From: JABFXX01 sp964419605
GTDB lineage: Bacteria > Myxococcota_A > Polyangia > Haliangiales > Haliangiaceae
Direction: 5' to 3'
Assembly (NCBI GenBank): GCA_964419605.1
Contig: CAYQQM010000016.1
Coordinates: 5,461 to 69,460, forward strand
DNA length: 64,000 nucleotides
The notes under the pieces are model-generated. The model was not told the origin of the DNA, did no database searches, and saw nothing but the letters and a program-made list of their open reading frames with translations. Below, piece by piece: positions 8,944 to 15,502 of this stretch. The translations under genes and the position numbers were made by a program. Numbering within the stretch: the first letter of the stretch is position 1; every line of letters begins with the position of its first letter.

Positions 8944-9285
8944 ATGATGAACGCCACTCGAATTGCTATCGCCACTGCAGCCTTCTCGGCGCTTGCCGTC
9001 ATCTCCTGCACCGAGTCGACAGAAAGCTCGAGCTCAGGATCGGATACGACATACCCAGACTCCCTCAATCCCCCCAAGGGGGCGGATCCGATTCGGTGCG
9101 GCACGGCTGGCGAATGTTTCTGGCAGGACGGTTCAGGCACGACCCTCGCTGGCTGTCAGTGTAGCGGTGCCGGCAACGGCCTCCAGAGCGCGATCGTCTG
9201 CCCCACCTGGTATCCGTGCCGCTATTACGTGTGGGGAGCTTATCGCTGCTACGCCGTCGATGCTTCGACGGGACAGTGTCACTGA
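8944..9285 (+). CDS. Small cysteine-rich lipoprotein
   Basis: A 113-residue predicted lipoprotein: Lys/Arg-poor start, hydrophobic residues 5-20, lipobox AVISC, then a Ser/Thr-rich tether. The mature part holds eight cysteines in a compact domain (RCGTAGECF, GCQCSG, CPTWYPCRYY). Its function is not recognised. ATG 8944 is preferred because it puts the hydrophobic stretch at the N-terminus; a much longer frame beginning at 8845 is open but has no signal. CCCCCCAAGGGGGC near 9073 resembles part of repeat family B, but only over the central palindrome. Confidence 0.68.
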   Translation: MMNATRIAIATAAFSALAVISCTESTESSSSGSDTTYPDSLNPPKGADPIRCGTAGECFWQDGSGTTLAGCQCSGAGNGLQSAIVCPTWYPCRYYVWGAYRCYAVDASTGQCH

Positions 9286-9496
9286 GGAGCGATACGCGCG
9301 AACTTGGTTAAGACCCGGTTTCCGGCCGCCACCGCGATTGTACCGTTCGCTGCTCAGCGAGGCGTCGCTGTGCTGCATCATCTCGGCCGTGGCGCGGCGC
9401 TGTTGATGACCGCGAAAAAGCCAGTGCAGTAGTTTCATAGACGGTTGGACGCGGTAGTGCACGGCTGCCGACGCCGCGACCCGGCCAGAGGATGCG

Positions 9497-10711
9497 CTAC
9501 TGCCCTGCTACCGACACTGCGACCGGCCAGACATGCGACGTGGAAGCGATGCTAGAGACAAGTCCGATGATACAAGGCTGTGACGGAGGCGATTTGCGTA
9601 GCGTTACGGTCATTTGCATTTTTTCCCCAACGGAAACCTCGCTCTTGGACAGCGAAACCTCCAGGTAGCGTTGACGCTGTCGCGCTCCGGTTAGATCGGT
9701 CGCAGACACAGCCCATCGCTGGTCTGGTCGATCTGCAACCGCGACTACTGGGACCGTGACACTGTCGCCCGGCTTCGCCAGGCGAATGACTCGTTGTTGC
9801 GGGATCAGGGCCAAATACGGGCGCGCCGGCGCTGCGGGCACGCACGGGTCTTGGCCGTTCGCCGCGGCCCGATTGGACCAGGCGCGTTGCACGACAAAAC
9901 CTCCTTCCTGCGTCTGGTGCGTTCCTCGGTTGAGCAGACCACACGGGTCTACCGGTTCTACTCCAGCGGCGCTGAATGCGAGGTTGACTGAACTGGGCAG
10001 CAGCGCAAAGCCGTGCTGCGACGTGTCGGGGTTGGCGGCGGTTTCGAGGATTTCGTGACTCGCCGTGCCAGTCAGCGCGGCTTCATCTCCACAGCGCGGA
10101 AGCACGGCAAAACCAACGATGCGTTTGTCCATCCGCAGTGCGCGGTGAAATCCCCGTGGTCCATCGCCGCAGTAGCGGGCCACAAACGCATCGCGCAAAT
10201 GCACGCCGGGTGGCAAATACGTCACTAACAGAGTGTTTTCGTCCAACGCGCCAAAACGCCCGGCTTGCGCATGGCGTCGCAGCAGCGCGGAGATCTCAAC
10301 CGCGTGGACTTCGGCCGCGAGCTGATCGTCGAGCCGAACCGCCATTCCGGGTTGACCCTCACCGATGCAGTCTCCGTCCTTCGCACAGTAGCCTTCCGTG
10401 ACGGCGCGCCACCACGGCGTGCGAGTGAGGGTCTCGCCGAATTGCTCGAGGCGCGACACCAGCGCTTTATCGTCGGAGTCAAATGTAATCGTGACGATGC
10501 GCGGATGGCGCATAAACGGACCACCGCGATACTCCATTCGCGGCAGGTGCTGTGCCAACAGTGCACGCGCAGCCTCTAAGACCATGGGCGGTTCTGCTGC
10601 AGATTGGGGCGCCACTCGTTGCGCGTCCGAGGGCCCCCGGCAGCCGACCGTTTGTGTTGCCCACACGAGACTGCAACAAGCAAACAGAAATGTTGATAGA
10701 GAGTTCGTCAT
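9497..10711 (-). CDS. Lipoprotein of unknown function with SHExxE motif
   Basis: A 404-residue predicted lipoprotein (hydrophobic residues 5-20, lipobox TVGC). The central part contains GTASHEILETAANPD, an H-E-x-x-E arrangement seen in several uncharacterised myxobacterial secreted proteins that could be a metal site. Upstream motifs include VTITFDSDDKAL and RTPWWRAVTEGYC. The C-terminal 100 residues look like a beta-sandwich domain (GDSVTVPVVAVAD). It is a single gene, transcribed away from the short antitoxin-like frame at 10817. Export and the lipid anchor are well supported; the enzymatic role is inference. Confidence 0.72.
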   Translation of the reverse strand: MTNSLSTFLFACCSLVWATQTVGCRGPSDAQRVAPQSAAEPPMVLEAARALLAQHLPRMEYRGGPFMRHPRIVTITFDSDDKALVSRLEQFGETLTRTPWWRAVTEGYCAKDGDCIGEGQPGMAVRLDDQLAAEVHAVEISALLRRHAQAGRFGALDENTLLVTYLPPGVHLRDAFVARYCGDGPRGFHRALRMDKRIVGFAVLPRCGDEAALTGTASHEILETAANPDTSQHGFALLPSSVNLAFSAAGVEPVDPCGLLNRGTHQTQEGGFVVQRAWSNRAAANGQDPCVPAAPARPYLALIPQQRVIRLAKPGDSVTVPVVAVADRPDQRWAVSATDLTGARQRQRYLEVSLSKSEVSVGEKMQMTVTLRKSPPSQPCIIGLVSSIASTSHVWPVAVSVAGQ

Positions 10712-10816
10712 GACTCGCGGATGCGCGCTCTGTCCTAAACCGCGGCGAGTCTATCGCGGTTCCGGCCACCTGCCAGTCCGGTTGGCCGCAGGTCTGGTTC
10801 GTGCCCTACTGTGTGT

Positions 10817-10945
10817 ATGAAACGCACAAATCTTGTGCTTGATGACGCCTTGGTGAAGGAAGCCACTCGACTCTCTGGCGCACGGACCTATTCTCAGGCC
10901 GTGTCCTTGGCGTTACTGGACTCGGGGGCAGCATCCCCAAATTGA
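10817..10945 (+). pseudogene. Truncated VapB-type antitoxin fragment
   Basis: A 42-codon frame beginning MKRTNLVLDDALVKEATRLS, which is the standard N-terminal beta strand and helix of VapB-family antitoxins (MKRTNLVLDE..LxEATRLSGxRTYS). After TYSQAVSLALL the sequence leaves the family pattern and ends early. A +1 frame continues with GLGGSIPKLIEPPS, so a frameshift or internal deletion is likely. No PIN toxin gene follows before 11183. It is best read as the remnant of a lost toxin-antitoxin pair, although a short functional antitoxin cannot be excluded. Confidence 0.6.
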
Positions 10946-11182
10946 TTGAACCTCCGTCAAGGCATCGTAGTACCTCGAAAAGAGTCGAAAATCCGGGCGA
11001 TGGACAAGGCTTGGCCCGGCCGTGAACGATGGCTCATTCAACACGCCTGTTCCACTGCGGTTCGAAGCGCTGGTTGTGCGATTGCCGGTGGTGGTGGATC
11101 CCGCAGACCGCAGCGTGGTCGTCTCGCAACAAAAATACTCCACTCATGGTGATAGGATCATCGAGCAACAAGGTGGTGATGT
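10946..11182. other. Non-coding or decayed stretch after the vapB fragment
   Basis: No intact gene is supported here. Short open frames on the plus strand (for example one covering 11022-11225) lack start signals and family matches. The stretch may contain the eroded remainder of the toxin-antitoxin locus and the promoter of the copper protein gene. AAGGTGG at about 11170 is the ribosome binding site for the ATG at 11183. Confidence 0.35.
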
Positions 11183-12196
11183 ATGCGCAGCAGCTGTGGT
11201 CTGTGTTTGGCGTTCATCTCGCTAACGGGATGCGGTTCCCACGGTAGCAGCTCAACGAGCGATGGCGGTGGTAGCGATAGCGGGATCGACGCCCCCAGGC
11301 GCGGCTTTCAGATCCGGGGCGCAAGCGTCGTGGTGGAGCCAAACCAAGAGTTCACGTATTGTCACTACTTTCGAACCCCAAACACCGAGCCGATGGCGAT
11401 CCATACATGGCGATCGTCGATGACCTCGGGCAGCCACCACATGATCATGTTTACGTCCGCGCAAGACATGGGAACGCCGGGAACCTACACACCAAACTGT
11501 GGGTTCGGTAGCAGCCTGGGGCGGGCGAACCGCGCGGTATGGACGTATGCTGCCCATAGCCTCCACTCGATGGTCGCGCTGCCAACCGATGATGGCGAAG
11601 GCAGGCCGCTTGGCCAGGTCGTTCAGCCGAACACCCCAGGATTTCTCCAGGTGCACTACCTGAATCCGACCGCTGCTCCGCTCACCGTTGAAGTGGTTCT
11701 TGACGCTGAGGCATTCGATGCCAACGCGGCGTTCACCGAGACAGCTCCGTACATCACGTACCACGCTGGGCTCTCGATCAATCCAACAGGGGTTGGAGGC
11801 ACACCCTCGTTGGCGAATGGAGGCATCGCGACCCAGACGTGCACGACGCCTCCAGATGCGAAGTTCTGGATGATCTCGACGCACGCGCACAAGCAGGCTG
11901 TCAAGACCGAAGTTAGAAACGGTCCGGCAACGAGTGCGACAGTTGTTTTCACGAGTGAGGACTGGGAGAACCCCATCCCGCGGATGTGGAACACTCCGCC
12001 GTTCTACACGTTCAACGATGCGTCGGGACCGAACAAACTGACCTACACGTGCACCTACGTGAACAACACGAACCGCATCATCACATCCGGCGACTCGGAG
12101 CAGACCGATGAGATGTGCATGGCGATCGGGTTCATGTTCCCCGCCGCCCAGCCAACGCATTGCCTCTGCGCAACGTTGGGCTGCTTCAACACGTAG
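11183..12196 (+). CDS. PHM/DBH-like copper type II monooxygenase, lipoprotein
   Basis: Predicted secreted copper protein with the fold of the ascorbate-dependent monooxygenases (peptidylglycine alpha-hydroxylating and dopamine beta-monooxygenase). The 337-residue chain has lipobox LTGC (Cys17), then a Gly/Ser tether. All six copper ligands of the PHM family appear in order: His85-His86 (SGSHHMIMF) and His158 (VHYLNP) for the CuH site, and His234 and His236 (STHAHK) and Met311 (TDEMCMAIGF) for the CuM site, with the usual EMC phrase. The length matches the two-domain PHM core. AAGGTGG precedes the ATG. The substrate is unknown; bacterial members are poorly characterised. Family call secure, activity inferred. 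Confidence 0.86.
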   Translation: MRSSCGLCLAFISLTGCGSHGSSSTSDGGGSDSGIDAPRRGFQIRGASVVVEPNQEFTYCHYFRTPNTEPMAIHTWRSSMTSGSHHMIMFTSAQDMGTPGTYTPNCGFGSSLGRANRAVWTYAAHSLHSMVALPTDDGEGRPLGQVVQPNTPGFLQVHYLNPTAAPLTVEVVLDAEAFDANAAFTETAPYITYHAGLSINPTGVGGTPSLANGGIATQTCTTPPDAKFWMISTHAHKQAVKTEVRNGPATSATVVFTSEDWENPIPRMWNTPPFYTFNDASGPNKLTYTCTYVNNTNRIITSGDSEQTDEMCMAIGFMFPAAQPTHCLCATLGCFNT

Positions 12197-12682
12197 GCGG
12201 GCGATCTCGCACTAGAGCACCGAACAGGTTGAATGTCGTGGCCAGACGCGGCGTTGTGCGGCGGATCCGAACGCACGCCCGGAGCGCAACGACGACCGTA
12301 GTGTCCCTACGCGAGGAGCGAGCACAGAGAGGATGTTGTGGCGCCGCCCGCACAAAAGAAAGCGCGGTTCGGGACTCTGGGACGGCGATCTAAACGAAAT
12401 GCGCAACGTTGTAGCTCCGAACCGACGGAAGCGAAGGCAACGGTGACGCTTGTCGACACGTTGAAGTTCTGCATACGGATCGCGACGCCGTCGCGTCCCC
12501 GACCGGGGGGGACCGCAACCAGACACGTTGTCCGAAACGTATCCGAAGGATGCGAGCCCGTTTTGTGCGTGAGGACAATGGAAGGAAACGTGTGCCTTGC
12601 GCTCCCCATGTGCTGCGATGTCAGACTCTCACTTGTGCCTCGGCGAATATGGATTCTCCAGCGAATCAGCTATTGTGGACAT
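12197..12682. other. 486-bp stretch without a supported gene
   Basis: Several frames are open on both strands, including a minus-strand one at 12307-12609, but none has a ribosome binding site, export signal or recognisable family. The plus frame that covers 12338-12682 runs into the DUF1266 gene; its composition is unlike a real N-terminus, so it is left out. No tRNA or clear terminator was seen. Confidence 0.35.
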
Positions 12683-13234
12683 ATGACATGGGTTGTCGTC
12701 ATAGCAGTAGTCGTGGCGTTGTTGGCTGCAGCATGGTTCTTTCTCCTAGACCATCGATCACCGCAACAAGTCATGGACGCGGAAGATGGACAGGATGCAC
12801 TCAAGCGCTGGTCTCGTGTCGCGTATTGCAGCGTCAATGGAAAATTCGACCCTGCGCGGCACGGCGACAGCGCTTGCAAACAAGTGCTCGCCCGCGACTG
12901 GGATATCTCCGACAAAGGTGCGCTGATGAGTCGGGCCGATGAACTGGCGAGCGCGCCGAGTGGCAACGCAGCATGGGATCACGTTCGCCGCATTCTGCTC
13001 GGCAGGCTGGCTGTGGGCGCAAACCTGATAGATGAGACGGAGTGCAAAATTATCTTGGGGTCGGCTCAAACCGCACTACTCGGGCGCTACCACAACTGGG
13101 ACGAACTCATTAGTGACTATCGCAAGGGACTCGCGGCCTGGTCGGAAAACGATTCCGATCGATTGGAGAACTACGATTTTTTCGCTAAGGAAGTCGCGAA
13201 ACCGCTGTCACAAGTCGTTCCGTTTCGCGCTTAG
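12683..13234 (+). CDS. DUF1266 domain membrane-anchored protein
   Basis: A 183-residue protein with one N-terminal transmembrane helix (MTWVVVIAVVVALLAAAWFF) and a cytoplasmic or periplasmic DUF1266-like domain. Matching features are the ALxRW..AYCSVNG start, the conserved GNAAWDHVRRILLGRLAVG segment, IDETECKIILGSAQ and the terminal YHNWDELISDYRKGLAAW. The function of DUF1266 is unknown. ATG 12683 is chosen because it begins exactly at the membrane helix. No operon partner: the next gene is convergent. Confidence 0.72.
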   Translation: MTWVVVIAVVVALLAAAWFFLLDHRSPQQVMDAEDGQDALKRWSRVAYCSVNGKFDPARHGDSACKQVLARDWDISDKGALMSRADELASAPSGNAAWDHVRRILLGRLAVGANLIDETECKIILGSAQTALLGRYHNWDELISDYRKGLAAWSENDSDRLENYDFFAKEVAKPLSQVVPFRA

Positions 13235-13389
13235 CTCTCCGAGGACCATCGCGCGAAGCTTTCCATTCGGCCGGTAGAGGTGCGGTCCGTGCCTCCACTG
13301 GAGTTGCGACACCACCGATCATGTGCCGCGCGCGGACGCCGAGGATGGCGCCTTTTTAGAGTCACCGTGCGCGAAATTGAGCGCTGTCG

Positions 13390-15354
13390 CTAGTTCGGCA
13401 CCGCAAACATGTAGAACTGGCCGAAGTACTCATCATCGTCGTTCCCGGTCGTGTCGACGATCGTCGCTCGGTCAAATGGCACACTATTCGTTACGCCAAT
13501 AAACGCGGGTTGATCGTCCGGCGCATTGAACGTGAAACGGCCCACTTCCTGAGTTCCCAGATACAGCACCACTTGAAACGTCGAGTCGCCTGGAATCCCG
13601 CCATAGGCAGGCATCGTTAGATTGGGTTCGTAGAACTCAAAACCCAACGCATACGCGCGTCGGCCGGCATCTACCTGCACTTCCAGATTCTCAAAGCCCA
13701 GGGCGATATCATTCCCGGGCAAAAACGGCATCCAGTCAGGTGCCGCCGGGGTTCCCGCCGCACCGACCGCTATCGAATCGCCCCCGGGAGCCAGCGAGAA
13801 GGTCAATTCACCGATGCTCACACGATTGGCAACGAGCCCGAGGTTCGGCAATGCGCCTGTGGCGTTGGTGGCCTGGCTCGCCGCTTCAAAACTATCTTTG
13901 TCGGTGAAAACCTGCGGTGGAGCGGGCGGATTCGGAACGGTTTTGTTGGCGATGGAGATATTAGAAGCGACGGGGCGCCATAACAGAAACGACTGCGGAT
14001 CGTACCGGGGCACAGGAAATGACACCGTGGCGGGCCGCTTGGCGGCAGGAACCTCGAGGCCACCGTTCACCATAAAATGGCAATAGTTTTCTCCAACAAA
14101 ATAGTCGTAGAATTCATCGCGCTCGACGCCATTGATGTCGTTGAGCGCAGCGCCGTAACGGCGGTAGCAAAAAGTGTCATGAGGGCCACTCCCCGTCGAC
14201 GAATATGACGAACTAAGCTCTGCGCCATCGGGGTGTACGGCGTTTTTCATGCACACTTCCTGATCGGCAAAGTTGATGAGAGGAGCGAAGCCTAAGGCGC
14301 TCAATGCGTTGTAGTCTGTTAACGGCTCTTCAATAGTACAGATGCCTGTAAGCTCATAGCCGGCCATCACTTGTCCCAGCGTATCCATGCTGGTGGGTTC
14401 GATGCAGGCAGTTGGACTCGTGTCGCTTACCCGTGAGGCGACGACGTGATCGCCGCCCGGCTGGCCGGTGAGTGAAATGGCTTGCCCCACTAGAGCATAC
14501 CGGCCCTGTGGACTGTCTAGCCACTCGCCGCTGGCAGCGCCAGCCGCGGTGGAAAAGCTGCACGTCGCAACCCCGGCGGTTTCCACATTCATGCACGGTA
14601 CTTGGCCATTCTCGATCTTGGCCAACCGGGAGTTGCCCGAGAAACTCGTCCCGTGCAGCGTCGTCACTTCAATCGGCGCACAGGTCGAGCGCGGTGGCGC
14701 GACCGTAGTGCGGCTACTCCGCACGGTCTCGCGAATCATGGCATCGAGCGCTGTAGCGTCTTTTGTTCCCGCCACACAGCCTTTCAAGTTCGCGGTGAGG
14801 GAGAAGAGAGTTAGAAACAGTGACGTGGCTTTGTTCTGACAGCCCGGATCCACGGAGAACCCGACACCCTTCGCCACCGCATCGGCATAACACGCATGTT
14901 GGCGCTCGGCGTCTTTGCCCATCGCAAACAACTTTCCCGCGGCGCACAAGCTGACCGCCGGCTCCCTCAGGGTCACATTCAGCGCGGTGACCTGGGTATC
15001 GATGCGACTGGCGACACTAGCGCTATCCCCAGTTGTCTTGCACGCGCCGCCTCGTTCGGCGACCTGAAAGTCACCCTGGAGCTTCTGCAGCGCTTTCCGC
15101 ACACACTCGCGACCGACGCCTAGGCCTGTGATGCGCGCCTGTGCGTAACAGCCCAACACGGCTTGCATGTATACGCCACTGGCTGCAATTTTCGCGGCGG
15201 CACAACGACTCGCGGGCGAACCTTGCGGAAGTGTTGCCGTGGCGGCGAGCGCTGCCGGCGGAGCCGAGTTGATCGCCAGGCTCAACGCGAACTGGCACAG
15301 GACGAACAACCGGAAGTTGAATCGTTGCGAAGCTTGCCCAGATAACCGACTCAT
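13390..15354 (-). CDS. Secreted protein with N-terminal cysteine repeats
   Basis: A 654-residue exported protein with a signal peptide (residues about 13-37, ending PPAALAAT). Residues about 40-215 hold two copies of a Cys-rich helical repeat of 80-90 residues (CAAAKIAASGVYMQAVLGCY and CAAGKLFAMGKDAERQHACY), each followed by a C...GC pair. The middle part is Cys-containing. The C-terminal 150 residues resemble the beta-sandwich domain found in PEP-CTERM-type surface proteins (YALGFEFYEPN, EVGRFTFNAP, DDEYFGQFYMF), but no sorting tail is present. ATG 15354 follows AGAGGGGG; an upstream extension to 15528 overlaps the kinase gene and is rejected. Function unknown, probably extracellular binding. 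Confidence 0.75.
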   Translation of the reverse strand: MSRLSGQASQRFNFRLFVLCQFALSLAINSAPPAALAATATLPQGSPASRCAAAKIAASGVYMQAVLGCYAQARITGLGVGRECVRKALQKLQGDFQVAERGGACKTTGDSASVASRIDTQVTALNVTLREPAVSLCAAGKLFAMGKDAERQHACYADAVAKGVGFSVDPGCQNKATSLFLTLFSLTANLKGCVAGTKDATALDAMIRETVRSSRTTVAPPRSTCAPIEVTTLHGTSFSGNSRLAKIENGQVPCMNVETAGVATCSFSTAAGAASGEWLDSPQGRYALVGQAISLTGQPGGDHVVASRVSDTSPTACIEPTSMDTLGQVMAGYELTGICTIEEPLTDYNALSALGFAPLINFADQEVCMKNAVHPDGAELSSSYSSTGSGPHDTFCYRRYGAALNDINGVERDEFYDYFVGENYCHFMVNGGLEVPAAKRPATVSFPVPRYDPQSFLLWRPVASNISIANKTVPNPPAPPQVFTDKDSFEAASQATNATGALPNLGLVANRVSIGELTFSLAPGGDSIAVGAAGTPAAPDWMPFLPGNDIALGFENLEVQVDAGRRAYALGFEFYEPNLTMPAYGGIPGDSTFQVVLYLGTQEVGRFTFNAPDDQPAFIGVTNSVPFDRATIVDTTGNDDDEYFGQFYMFAVPN

Positions 15355-15502
15355 AACGCCCCCTCTTTGTGTCGTGGGTTGTGGAGGAACTCTGTGCTGG
15401 ATTCGCATTAGCAGTACTCTGAAGACGCTGGGGTCAGCAAGGGTTCGGCGCAATCGATTCGATAGCCCCCCTCCTCGAGTTCGGTGGCCCGGCACGTCTC
15501 GT

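Noticed and set aside
9073..9090. CCCCCCAAGGGGGC in the small lipoprotein gene as a family B copy
   Set aside because: Only the central palindrome is shared; the flanks do not match, and such strings arise by chance in GC-rich DNA.
12338..12682. 115-codon N-terminal extension of the DUF1266 gene
   Set aside because: Composition is unlike a protein N-terminus and the membrane helix begins exactly at the internal ATG 12683.
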